A DNA stretch of 62,000 bases from Mesostigma viride (taxonomy: Eukaryota; Streptophyta; Mesostigmatophyceae; Mesostigmatales; Mesostigmataceae), in NCBI GenBank assembly GCA_009746045.1, contig RPFO01000103.1:517070-579069 (forward strand). The letters are read 5' to 3'. Below, piece by piece: positions 28,878 to 40,328 of this stretch; the first letter of the stretch is position 1, and the number at the start of each line of letters is the position of its first letter. The translations under genes and the position numbers were made by a program. The notes beneath the pieces were generated by a model, which worked only from the letters and a program-made list of their open reading frames with translations, ran no database searches and was not told the DNA's origin.

Positions 28878-30618
28878 CCCGTGTTTTTTTACAACGCGAT
28901 ACATCGCGTTGTAGGGTTAGAACGCGATGTATCGCGTTGTAATCTGACACGTGGCAAACCTATTAAACATGCGATTTTTGGTCTGAAACTTTCAAGATAG
29001 GTCAGAAACATCTCATAGAATTCAAGAAAAAATCCTGGTATTTTTGGTATTTTTTTTGTGACAGCTGCAAACAAATATGTACCACTGAAATCAGGCATTT
29101 TCGCGGGACGAAGGTGAAGACGACGGCGATGGCGGCAGGTAGATCTCGCCAGTTTTCGCGCGAATTTCAGTGGCTGTTGGGTAGCACGACCATGATGATG
29201 CGTTCAAAGGTTGATAATTAGGTTTCTACGAGTTTGTTGAGGTACTGGGGCAAAGGAAACGTAGTTTTTTCCAGTTTCTCACCCAACTTTCATGCGGAAA
29301 CCCTGGAAACCGGCATACATATTATTACGTCAAGACTCGGGTCTGCTGCGGCACCATGCTTGGTATATCCATGGTGTTTCGACTTCTTAACACATGTTTA
29401 TTCATTCCGATCGCCCGGACTCTCGGCTAAACCGAGATTTGTGCAGACTTTTATTGGGTAGCTCCGGGCATGATTGTCGGTGCCTGCAAATAGCGTAAGG
29501 CGTGACCGTGGCTATTGCTACGGTATGCTGTATTTTCCTGGAAATGGCCTCTGCCACCGGCTCAATAGTGCTTGCAGGCGTAAGTATATCGTGTTTCTAC
29601 CTAGTTTCTGCCAGTTTTCCACTTATTTCTACCGACCTCTGCCCAGCCTCTCTAAGACCGCCATCCTACTCGACGTTGCTTGCATGTCAGCCATAGCAGG
29701 TTGCAGTTGTGCAGTATTTAGGTGCTGTATACGTCGTCAAGCCGTGCATATATCGTGAGGATTGGATGTTGATGGTTTATACTGCGTTGATTGTGCAAGA
29801 AGATCAGCTGGGTGCCCATAATCATGGTGTATAATCATGTGTTGTTAGCATCTTGCCACCATTTGCTAGCATGCATTCCAGCGTCATCTTTGCCTGCATG
29901 TAAGCTCATGGATCACTCAACCTATCCAAGCCTTGCATTACACGTGCCTCTTTCTTTCAGTATTGCACGCGTTATGGAATGAAAACCCAGCACCTCCATT
30001 CCCACGAGGCATGTGCTCAACACGTTGTGAGAGTGGATGATGCTTTGGCTATGGCTGCCTGATTCAGTCATATTAAGTCATCCAGTCATGATGTTTGATG
30101 CATGTTTGATGCAGTATAACTTATGCAACACCTATTTTCAACGTTTTGACCCTCCAAGCTCACTATGGCCCCGTTTATGGGGCTCGGGTCGTTGCGTAAT
30201 GTTGTCAAGGGCTCTCATGTTTCCCACTGCGTTGTACTGCGTTGTAATTGTGATGCTAATGAAAAATAGCTCCAGTGGCCCAATGGGCCTGAGTTTTGTT
30301 TCACAGAGCCTGCATATGTTGCCCATAGCTCGTGCAAGAAGCCAGATTTTTTTCATGAACCATTTGTGAATAAGCACATGACTTGTGACCTAGGGTCAAG
30401 AAATCGCGGTCATGGTCAGACCCCCCTGTATTCAAACCAGTGTATCTCTCTAATGAATAAGCATTTTGTAGGTCTGAGTAGCTCAAAAAATCCTTTGATT
30501 TATGGGCTTTCAGGAAAGTATATACATGACCATGAAAAAAAATTTTCCTTAGGTGCTATACGCGTTCTAAAAAAAGCTTACAACGCGATATATCGCGTTC
30601 TAATTAAAAAAACACGGG
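28878..30618. mobile_element. Non-autonomous piggyBac-like element, copy 1 (1741 bp)
   Basis: Ends CCCGTGTTTTT and AAAAACACGGG, flanked by TTAA on both sides (28874-28877 and 30619-30622), the piggyBac signature. Subterminal palindromes with AACGCGAT/ATCGCGTT arms lie at 28891-28912, 28921-28938 and about 30580-30600. No transposase-sized ORF; short ORFs (for example 29234-29461) are shared with copy 2 but have no recognised domain. It sits inside a family A TTAA tail (the rest, ACTCCGTTGGTAG, is at about 30629). Confidence 0.85.
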
Positions 30619-30904
30619 TTAAGAACACAACTCCGTTGGTAGTATACGTAACACATTGTGGCATTGTTAACATTGCGACAGTAGTCTGGCCGTCTCCAGC
30701 TTAACCCGTGTTTTTGACAACGCGATACATCGCGTTGTAGGGTTAGAACGCGATGTCTCGCGTTGTAATCTGACACGTGGCAAACCTATTAAACATGCGA
30801 TTTTTGGTCTGAAACTTTCAACATAGGTCAGAAACATCTCATAGAATTCAAGAAAAAATCCTGGTATTTTTGGTATTTTTTTTGTGACAGCTGCAAACAA
30901 ATAT

Positions 30905-31304
30905 TTAAAAAAATTAAAATTAAATTATAACATGCCTCCGTGGGGAGGTCATGTAGCACATATTCCATGATGGATGGGGTGGAGGAAGCCGCGTGATCGA
31001 ACTATCCTAACTCTAAGCTATCTAGAAAATCCTAACTACACTACTCATCAAAACGCCTCCTCCGCTTGGGGGGAGGTGGCTTGCCCACAGGGGCGGGCGT
31101 GTGAGCCTTGACAATCTTCTTCCACCGCGTCTTGTCCTGCATGGCAGTCCAAAGACGGGAGAGAGAGTGGATGCGGTGCTCAAACTGGGCTGGGACCACT
31201 AGGTCGTCCAGCAACATCTGAACGAAGTTCGTGACAGGTTTGCCTACCCTTTTGGGAATGTCCTTGGGGCCAGGCCAGGTCAGAATGTGCCGCCCTGGCT
31301 GGCC
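30905..31304 (-). mobile_element. Family B LINE 3' fragment with RT C-terminus
   Basis: Flanked by AACAAATAT (30896-30904 and 31305-31313). Minus strand reads the family B RT tail (QFEHRIHSLSRLWTAMQDKT ... KPPPPKRRRRFDE), stop near 31045, then the 3' UTR, the CCTCCCCACGGAGG hairpin and an AATTTAATTTTAA tail. Confidence 0.88.
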
Positions 31305-32938
31305 AACAAATATGTACCACCGCGAAATCAGGCATTTTCGCGGGACGAAGGTGAAGACGACGGCGATGGCGGCAGGTAGATCTCGCCAGTTTTCGCGCGA
31401 ATTTCAGTGGCTGTTGGGTAGCACGACCATGATGATGCGTTCAAAGGTTGATAATTAGGTTTCTACGAGTTTGTTGAGGTACTGGGGCAAAGGAAACGTA
31501 GTTTTTTCCAGTTTCTCACCCAACTTTCATGCGGAAACCCTGGAAACCGGCATACATATTATTACGTCAAGACTCGGGTCTGCTGCGGCACCATGCTTGG
31601 TATTTCCATGGTGTTTCGACTTCTTAACACATGTTTATTCATTCCGAATGCCCGGACTCTCGGCTAGACCGAGATTTGTGCAGACTTTTATTGGGTAGCT
31701 CCGGGCATGATTGTCGGTGCCTGCAAATAGCGTAAGGCGTGACCGTGGCTATTGCTACGGTATGCTGTATTTTCCTGGAAATGGCCTCTGCCACCGGCTC
31801 AATAGTGCTTGCAGGCGTAAGTATATCGTGTTTCTACCTAGTTTCTGCCAGTTTTCCACTTATTTCTACCGACCTCTGCCCAGCCTCTCTACGACCGCCA
31901 TCCTACTCGATGTTGCTTGCTTGTCAGCCATAGCAGGTTGCAGTTGTGCAGTATTTAGGTACTGTATACGTCCTCATTTAGTCGTGAATATCACAATATC
32001 GCTTCGTCTTTCTAAGACGCACATGCTGATATAATTTTCCGACGCTATTACGCAATATACGATGAGCAAACGCCCATCGACGCAACGCAGCCTGACGGCT
32101 GCGCTCGGCAATGAAAATACGTCTGCAGCTCCGGCTGCAGCTTCGCCATCAGGGCCGGAAGGCAGTGGTGACACTAGTCGCGCACTGGTGGTCGCCCAGA
32201 ACCCTCCCGGGCTCTCCTCGCCCTCTGCATCGCCTGACCCAAAGCGCAGTCGCCCAGGCGAACCTGGCTGGTCTGAGCGTGATTTTGACGTCGATAGGCT
32301 CTTTACCACCGCCTTTGACGTCAACAGGCCTGCCTTTTTTGACATGCCACCCATCCAGATACTGGAGCTCGTGTTTTACGGGTCACACGCCTCACTGCTG
32401 GCCCTGTGCCAGCAACTCAATTTCCACACCCAGTTTTTCCGCAACGGAGTTGACGGCCGGCATTCCCACCGCGTCTCAGACTCGTCGACCAACCTGGCCG
32501 GCTGGTCTCGCCCCCGCCTTCAGCTCGCAGCTCTCTTTACCCTCACTAAGCGCTCGGCCGAGGACCTTCTGCACCCCGCCCCCATTACCGAATCCACCTT
32601 CGTCCACCACCTCAACGCCGCCCTCTCACAGCACGTGACGCCCATTGCTGCAGATGTGGCGGCAATTGGCGGCACGCTGGCTGCTGAGCTCCCCACCATC
32701 CCCACCGCCACCGCCGCCCTCCTCGCCTCCCACCCCCCCCCCCCTCCGCCTCCACCGACTCCATCACCGCCCAGCTCCGCGACATCGACCAGCGTCTTAA
32801 GGACAACGCCATCGCTATCGAGGTTTTGCAGAACACCGCAGGCCTCACCGCCCAGGCGGTGAAGGACATTGCCGCCAAGCCAGCCCCGGCTGGCCTGGCC
32901 GGCGATGCTCCCATCACCACCTGGGCGGACATGCTTAA

Positions 32939-35900
32939 CCCTTAAACCGTAGCAACTCAGTCCAATTAAACGGACTGAGTTGCACATGTTTGCACATTAA
33001 GATTGCACGCGGAAGCAAGAAGCCTCCAGGGTGGGAGGGAGGGGAAAGAAACAATTGCGGATCATTGCCTGCCTAGCTTGCTTAAGGCATGGCCCGCCGA
33101 CACACAAGCTGACATCATCCTAAATTAATTGACACCGGCATGCGTCACACACCGGCCTGAACAGTGCTGAAAACGCCACTACAAACAGCGTGGCCACGCA
33201 CCCCCAGGCTAGTGCGTTAACCGTACAGGTAGTTGTACAAGGTTCCCAAGACTGACAACCATAAAACGCGCCCATCGACCCCTTGGGCCGGTCCGAATCC
33301 ACTATACAATAATTAATCACGACTCACTAAATAACCCAAATCAGCCAAAGATTCGGTACGCAACCAGCCGACCCTACAGGTCCCCACCTAACCTCAGCTG
33401 GTGCAACCAAACACGAATCTTTGCAAGTGAAGTCGTATAAAACCTACAATTAATTTCCTCGGACCGCTAATTAATAGCCACCGACCCTTATAAACAACCG
33501 GGTCATCCAAGGAAAATTCGGGCGAGCAGGAAACCCTTTGTACAGATCGAATTAGTCAGCCCATGTCGCAGACAGCCTTCCACATCCAGGCCAAGGCATG
33601 GCGGCCTTATCTTTCCCGCATGCGTTAATTAAACTATATTCAGAGAAAACCGATTAAGATCACTCAGCTCCCAAGAAGACCAGCATTTGATTGAATACAA
33701 TAAGTGGAGCCCTGCCACAAATGCAGCAGTTAACAGTGGCCTTAAGGTTTCTCAATCCGCACGCGGAAGCAAGAAGCCTCCACCCAATTACCCCCCCTGG
33801 CGCCAACCCCATTGCGCCGATTAAACTCATGACCACCGTGCGCGAAAGAGCGTGTCGCAACATCTTAAATGGCGACTCAGCCCGCGCTAGGCTATATTAA
33901 CCCCCGCAGGGGCCCGCTGGTTACAATGCGACACAAGCCGGTGACCACCCCAAAAGCAAGCCCTCAAAAAGAGCCAGCATTTCGCAATTCCGGAACCGTC
34001 CAAAAAGGAAAGAGGTTTTACGACACCATAATAGACTGAGCCGCGCAGCAGGTGCTGAGACGAAAAGGAACGACAAAGGTCTGGCGTAGCCTCGCCTCCC
34101 TGAGACGCCCTCCCCAACTCGAGTCTCGCAATAGGGAAATTTCTAGCTTCGGAGCGCAACTCTCGCGCGGCTCCTATTGTCCCCAACCACCCCTCCTCGG
34201 CAGGGGCAGCTGGACAACTGACCTGCCGCCACAAAAAATATTTTATGACAAAAAAAGTCGTTGCTGACAGGAACCTGGTTCGGGACCTTTTGAGTCCAGG
34301 TCACGTCCCACGCACCATCGCAAGGTGGCAAGCCTGCGATGTGACACTAGAGCTGTTTTAGAAACTTATAAACAGCTCCGCCGAAGCTGGCCAAACCGCC
34401 GGAGTAGCGCCCCATCCTTCGCCCATGTCAAAAAGACCCGCAGCCGGGGAAAACGACATGGGGGTAAATTTAAATTTTCTTTCCGTTGCACGACCAACTA
34501 TACTATGCTTGGTCGAACAACTTAGCGGTTGTGCCACCATCTGCCTCGGCTACAAGACAGATGCAACCCGCGCTAGAATGTGCAATTTTGCACAGGCGGC
34601 CATTGCCGCCATTGTGAAAGAAACAATTGCGGATCATTGCCTGCCTAGCTTGCTTAAGGCATGGCCCGCCGACACACAAGCTGACATCATCCTAAATTAA
34701 TTGACACCGGCATGCGTCACACACCGGCCTGAACAGTGCTGAAAACGCCACTACAAACAGCGTGGCCACGCACCCCCAGGCTAGTGCGTTAACCGTACAG
34801 GTAGTTGTACAAGGTTCCCAAGACTGACAACCATAAAACGCGCCCATCGACCCCTTGGGCCGGTCCGAATCCACTATACAATAATTAATCACGACTCACT
34901 AAATAACCCAAATCAGCCAAAGATTCGGTACGCAACCAGCCGACCCTACAGGTCCCCACCTAACCTCAGCTGGTGCAACCAAACACGAATCTTTGCAAGT
35001 GAAGTCGTATAAAACCTACAATTAATTTCCTCGGACCGCTAATTAATAGCCACCGACCCTTATAAACAACCGGGTCATCCAAGGAAAATTCGGGCGAGCA
35101 GGAAACCCTTTGTACAGATCGAATTAGTCAGCCCATGTCGCAGACAGCCTTCCACATCCAGGCCAAGGCATGGCGGCCTTATCTTTCCCGCATGCGTTAA
35201 TTAAACTATATTCAGAGAAAACCGATTTGTTGTGTATGGCCTAAAAACAATTTCTGGCCACCCCTTGGTACCAAGCATGCATATATGTTGATTTTCATGG
35301 GGGATAGGTCACTGGTCCCAAATCAGTTACTTTTGGGTGCTATAAATAGCGCACACCCCAGGGGGGTACGGAAAATCGGGGTTTGAGACATACATCATGC
35401 AATATGGACCACTTATACAAAGATATAGGCCCTGGAATTTCAAAGGCAGTTACTTTATATCACAGGCATGCCATCAATGCATTCACAACATGACATGCTA
35501 CAGAACTGCACAAGCTAGCTAGCAAAAAACCCAAAATAGCTCAGTCCGTTTAATTGGACTGAGTTTTTTTGGGGGGGGTGGCTAGCACTACCGTTTTGGT
35601 TTCCTATCCCAATGTGGCGTAAAACATCATAGCTGGCCACACATTCATCCCCCAACACATTTCCAGCATATAAAACAGCAGCTCATGCTATATAATACTG
35701 TAAAGCTAGTGCCATTGGGCATAAAGCACGCGTAGAAGGCACATGCAAGGAGCTTATTGCCAACGTACCCTATACGCTACAAACACCTTCAAAATACAAG
35801 GAAAAAAGAAAGAAACAAAATTAGCAACTTGCTGATGCTTAAATGCAAGCAGATCCCAGGCATCTCTATGTCTCTAACACACAGCAAACACACAAAAAGA

Positions 35901-36873
35901 AGGCGGACTTGGCCAGCATGCATGCCTAGAACTGGACAGAAAAACACTCGCCCTGAGTTGTTTAAGCAACGGAAAGCATCGTATCATCACACTGAACATG
36001 ATTACAAACGATATCTGTAGTTCTACCGACATTCATGCTGTAGCATACGCTAAAAGCAGTCAAAACTCATCCAAAATCTGGCCGAGGTAACATTACTACC
36101 CAACCATCACAAGCCTATGCACAGAAGCAATAAAACAACAAAAAGACAGTTATTAAGCCTCGATTATAGCCCCGAGACTGGTACCGAAACAATATATGAC
36201 ACATACGCGGTCACTGAGACATGATAAAAGGCTAAAACGTACCTGGTCGAAATCGCAGATTACCTTGTTTGCAGGAGCTACCACGCCCACCCCACGAACG
36301 TAGCCGCAAGCATGTCCTGGCCGCCATTGATGGTCAACTGTGCTAGGAACGACGTAACTAACTCATCCATGCGCAAAAATCCAAGCATTTTCTGCCGAGC
36401 ACCAAGTACAGCTTGCACTGTCATCGCCTGGCCGCTCACGCGATTTGCTGCGCCGCCACATAACCTCGAGACATATCTAGGCATTTGTAAATGTTGCATG
36501 GCTACGCATATGGCATTTACAAGACCTAGGGATGATGCCTACAAAGTTTCGGTCGAATACGTCAAGCCATGCTCTCGCCCCAGTCAGTTGTTTGTGCCAC
36601 CATAGCCGCGGACGTGAATAATTTTTTCTTCACGTCGTCCTCGTTTGGCCATGGTACCCCCCCTACTTTCCTTGACCGTAGGTCCCTGTCCAGGTGTCCA
36701 AAAGTAGTAAACCAGGGGTGTACGTGAAAGTACAATTCTAGATCTCGAAGCTGGTCCAAACAGAATATTCAAAAGTTTGCTAGAATCATAGCTAGTTCTG
36801 CCACAAACTCGGTCCGTTTTAGTGGACTGAGAAAAACTCAGTCCACGAAAACGGACCGAGTACGGTTTAAGGG
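32939..36873. mobile_element. piggyBac-like element, non-autonomous (3935 bp)
   Basis: Perfect 13-bp TIRs CCCTTAAACCGTA (32939-32951) and TACGGTTTAAGGG (36861-36873), flanked by TTAA (32935-32938 and 36874-36877). Each end has a large hairpin: a perfect 12-bp stem at 32952-32983 (loop 8 nt) and a 25-bp stem with one mismatch at 36807-36861 (loop AAAAA), both built on the ACTCAGTCC / GGACTGAGT word. An internal copy of this hairpin is at about 35538-35561. There is no transposase. Short ORFs (34425-34700 +, 36278-36499 -) have no recognised family and may be captured or decayed fragments. Confidence 0.85.
33044..33655. repeat. 612-bp direct repeat inside the piggyBac-like element (partner 34616-35227)
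   Basis: The segments 33044-33655 and 34616-35227 match at a constant offset of 1572 bp with no indels that I can see, starting GAAAGAAACAATTGCGGATC. The shared minus-strand ORF (33120-33320 and 34692-34892) is unrecognised. The near identity points to a recent internal duplication. Confidence 0.9.
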
Positions 36874-38770
36874 TTAAGCAACACACCACCTCCACCACCT
36901 CCGCCGTCGCAGCCCAGCTCCAACGGCAGACGCTTGACCTCTGCGAGGAGGCCGAGCTCGCCAAGCGCAGCCTCAACGTCATTGTCAAGAACCTCAAGAT
37001 GGAGGAATGTGAGAATTCCGAGACGCTTGCGCGTGCTTTTGAGAGAGAAATCCTTGATCGCATGGGCCTTACTGGTGAGATCGAGCTGGTCGCCCACCGC
37101 CTTCCCCGCGCGCGGGGTAAGGCAGGGCCGCCCCCGCTCCTTCTCACCTTTAAGACCCCGGCGGACAAGATTTCTTTTCTCAGACGCCGCAAGCGGCTCG
37201 AGAAGACTCTCTTCACCCTTGATGACGACTTGACCCTGGCGCAGCAACAACGGCGACGGGAGCTATGGCCGACCTACCTCCAGCTCCGGCAGACCAAGGC
37301 GGGGCAGCCGGTGTACTGGAAGGGGGCGGCCATCTACGTCGGCCACAAGCCCTGGCAGGCGACCCCCGCGGCCCCAGCGACTCCAGACGCCCCAGCTTAG
37401 GGGAATACAGCAGTAGTAGTGTAGAATAGATAGACCGTGGCCATGTACATGTACGCCTCCTAGAGGCACTATCCCAGCTAAGCCACGCGCTTTATTTAAT
37501 CATGTACATGTGTGCCTATGATGAGCCACACTCCAGATGATGCCTAGCTTTATTTTGTTATGTTGTGCCCATGCAGGGAGTAACTCTCTGCTGAGACGCC
37601 ATGCCCTAGCTTCTTTGTATAGCTATGCTGATCTTCCCCCCCATGACAGGCTCCCCCTTCGCTGGGCATAGCTTGAAGATCATGGGGATGCAAGTGCCCT
37701 GGTGCACCTAGAGCAAGGGTCCTTTACATCCCCACCCTTGCAGGGAGTAGCTTAGGATGTATGATAGGCCATATGCCCCCTCTCAAGGGCTATGTGCTAC
37801 ATATACTCCCAACGGAGTTATGTTACAATTCAATTCAATTCAATTCAATTCAATACGTCCTCAAGCCGTGCATATATCGTGAGGATCAATTGGATGTTGA
37901 TGGTTTATACTGCGTTGATTGTGCAAGAAGATCAGCTAGGTGCCCATAATCATGGTGTATACTCATGTGTTGTTAGCATCTTGCCACCATTTGCTAGCAT
38001 GCATTCCAGCGTCATCTTTGCCTGCATGTAAGCTCATGGATCACTCAACCTATCCAAGCCTTGCATTACACGTGCCTCTTTCTTTCAGTATTGCACGCGT
38101 TATGGAATGAAAACCCAGCACCTCCGTTCCCACGAGGCATGTGCTCAACACGTTGTGAGAGTGGATGATGCTTTGGCTATGGCTGCCTGATTCAGTCATA
38201 TTAGGTCATCCAGTCATGATGTTTGATGCATGTTTGATGCTGTATAACTTATACAACACCTATTTTCAAGGTTTTGACCCTCCAAGCTCACTATGGCCCC
38301 GTTTATGCCTTATGGGGCTCGTGTTGTTGCGTAATGTTGTGAAGGGCTCTCGTGTTTCCCACTGCGTTGTACTGCGTTGTAATTGTGATGCTAATAAAAA
38401 ATAGCTCCAGTGGCCCAATGGGCCTGAGTTTTGTTTCACAGAGCCTGCATATGTTGCCCATAGCTTGTGCAAGAAGCCAGATTTTTTTCATGAACCATTT
38501 GTAAATAAGCACATGACTTGTGACCTAGGGTCAAGAAATCGCGGTCATGGTCAGACCCCCCTGTATTCAAACCAGTGAATTTCTCTAATGAATAAGCATT
38601 TTATAGGTCTGAGTAGCTCAAAAAATCCTTTGATTTATGGGCTTTCAGGAAAGTATATACATGACCATGAAAAAAAAAATTCCTTAGGTGCTATACGCGC
38701 GTTCTAAAAAAAGCTTACAACGCGATATATCGCGTTCTAATTTTTTTTTTTTAAAAAAAAAAAACACGGG

Positions 38771-38863
38771 TTAATTAATTAATTAGTTAAGAACATAACT
38801 CCGGCGCCTGGGCCTAGCCGGGGACCTGGCCCGCACAGATCAGGTAGACGCATCAGATAGACT
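38771..38863 (+). mobile_element. Family A tail plus family C RT fragment, left part
   Basis: 38771-38803 is a family A tail (antisense: TTAATTAATTAATTAG...CATAACTCCG). 38804-38863 encodes the family C segment GHLARTDQVD (plus strand, frame through CTGGCCCGCACAGATCAGG). It continues at 54583-54740 on the far side of the LTR retrotransposon. Confidence 0.7.
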
Positions 38864-39561
38864 AGTTAACGCCAAGCGCATTGGCGTGATCCTGATTCGG
38901 CATTTCTCTGCGATTCCAGCGGCACCGGAACGAGTTCATTCCGACAAGTATCAAGAAAGTTATGGCGTTCCGACTTCCCGGTCGCGCGCGAGCGCGAGCC
39001 GGCTGTTCTTCTAAGTCGGACGTGAATATTTGCCGACGACATATGGGGTCGACAGTAATTCCTGGGCTGACAGGAATTAGGTGTTGTACCTACGACGGTA
39101 TTGGATTAATACGTCGTACGCAGGAAATAGGAACCTTAACCTGTGGTCTGTTGGTACCGCAGGCTTAGTCCTGGACTTCTAGGTGCAGATGCAATAGTCA
39201 CTGTGGACTGTGCTCTGTGGTCACTGTGCCTGTATGGCAGACCTACTGTATAGGAACTGGGCGCTGTACAGGTAGTGAATACTGTACCGGGAGTGTTATT
39301 ACTGAGCAGGCCTCCTAGGCTGCTCAGGACTAGCAAGCACAGTGCACAAGTATATAAAGAATAGGCCAGTGCCATTTGGGCAGATCTTTTGCGAGCCCGC
39401 CTCACGTGTGTTGCCTTGACTTGGCAAACGCGTGTACAAGCCTCAAGTGTGTGAGCGCTGTAACATTATCCAATTTTAACAAAGCTCCGTTTCCAACCAT
39501 ATTCACACATTGCTGCATTGCAACCATATCCTTCACATTGCGTTTGCTAAGAACGTTAACT
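38864..39561 (+). repeat. 5' LTR of the outer Copia-like element
   Basis: 698 bp, terminal inverted repeat AGTTAACG/CGTTAACT. It contains a GC palindrome (TCGCGCGCGAGCGCGA) and a TATATAAAGA word at about 39351, a plausible TATA box for the genomic transcript. Confidence 0.9.
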
Positions 39562-39660
39562 CAAATTACAAACAGTCTCAACGGAACGGCCAGGAGGGTC
39601 GTTGCTGGTTGTGGTGTGCAGCGTTGACGACGCGAGGATCAGCTCGAGTTCCGGTGGTGA

Positions 39661-40233
39661 ATGGTGCAGGAAGAACAACGGCAGATGAATTTCCGGTTTC
39701 GGCAGTCTGCTGGGGGTTCAATTTCGCCTGACTTGCGTCGTGTCGTTCGAAATTTATCTTTATTGCTTGCAGATCGTCCGCCTGTTCATCGCAACTTCGT
39801 GCAATTCGTCGACGACCAGGTCGAAGATTGGGAGCGAATTCTGCGGCACGTCCAAACCATCGTCATTCCGGAGCACCGGAGCATCGACGACCTCGAGCAA
39901 GAGCTTCACGGTTTGGTCGGCATCCAGACGGTGATTACAGCAGTAGCTGAGCGGGTGCGGGCGGAGTTGGCGGCTAGGCGAGGAGAGGCTGCGGAGACAG
40001 CTGGTGCAGTGCGACACGAGTTCGTGCCGGCAGCAGCGGGTGCGGGTGTACCACGTACTTTCGCAGGCGTAATCGGCGACGAGGGTGTTGCAGCGGGACC
40101 AGTTCGACGTGAACGACGCGGAGCGGAGCACTACAGGCGGCTTGCAGAGGTCGGGGCGACAGCGACAGCGACAGCGACAAGGAGAACCAGGACGCGCCTG
40201 CGGGCGACCGTGGTGGTCTCGCCTGAGTGGTAA
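39661..40233 (+). pseudogene. Accessory 5' ORF of the outer element, internally deleted
   Basis: Reads MVQEEQRQMNFRFRQSAGG then NFVQFVDDQVEDWERILRHV, a helical N-terminal region also present in the inner copy. Relative to the inner copy about 370 bp are missing near 40155, removing the middle part. The frame ends just before the gag start. No domain is recognised. It is placed between the LTR and gag, unusual for Copia. Confidence 0.6.
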
Positions 40234-40328
40234 CACTTGGCATTTTCCTTTCTTGTTCAGTAGCTTATATTGCTTTAATTGCTGCTTGGCCACTTGGCTG
40301 GCTGTAGCAGATCTGAACAGAGGCCATC

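Larger units (their letters stand above)
32062..37400 (+). pseudogene. Retroposon ORF1, frameshifted and interrupted by a transposon
   Basis: The N-terminal part (32062 to about 32735) reads MSKRPSTQRSLTAALGNENT ... QILELVFYGSHASLLALCQQ ... TPIAADVAAIGGTLAAELP. A C-homopolymer at about 32732 shifts the frame; the following segment has the coiled coil and TWADML. The 3935-bp element then splits codons of the MLKQH motif, and the frame resumes at 36878 through SLNVIVKNLKMEECENSE and LDDDLTLAQQQRRRELWP to the stop at 37398. Excision down to one TTAA would keep this junction in frame. Confidence 0.85.
31977..37852 (+). mobile_element. Family A ORF1-only retroposon split by a piggyBac-like element
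   Basis: Target duplication ATACGTCCTCA (31966-31976 and 37853-37863). Net length about 1.94 kb: 5' UTR from TTTAGTCGTGAATATC, ORF1, 3' UTR, the CTCCCAACGGAG hairpin and a CAATT-repeat tail (37826-37852). A 3935-bp TTAA-flanked element interrupts ORF1 at 32939. The empty site is in piggyBac-like copy 1. Confidence 0.9.
30705..38770. mobile_element. Non-autonomous piggyBac-like element, copy 2 (8066 bp with nested insertions)
   Basis: Same termini as copy 1 with TTAA at 30701-30704 and 38771-38774. Its own sequence is 30705-30904, 31305-31976 and 37853-38770, closely matching copy 1. It is interrupted by a 400-bp family B fragment and a 5.9-kb family A composite; copy 1 shows both sites empty (AACAAATATG near 29068 and GTATACGTCGTCAAG near 29730). 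The right TTAA lies in another family A tail. Confidence 0.88.

Noticed and set aside
28878-30618. Helitron or rolling-circle element
   Set aside because: Terminal inverted repeats and TTAA duplications are present; the Helitron TC...CTRR ends are not.
34425-34700. 91-aa ORF as the piggyBac transposase
   Set aside because: Far too short and without a recognisable DDD core; left as an unexplained ORF of a non-autonomous element.
38864-39561. LTR ends GTTAAC...GTTAAC with a 7-bp duplication
   Set aside because: That fits the outer copy only; AG...CT ends give exact 5-bp duplications for both outer and inner copies, the length usual for Copia integrases.
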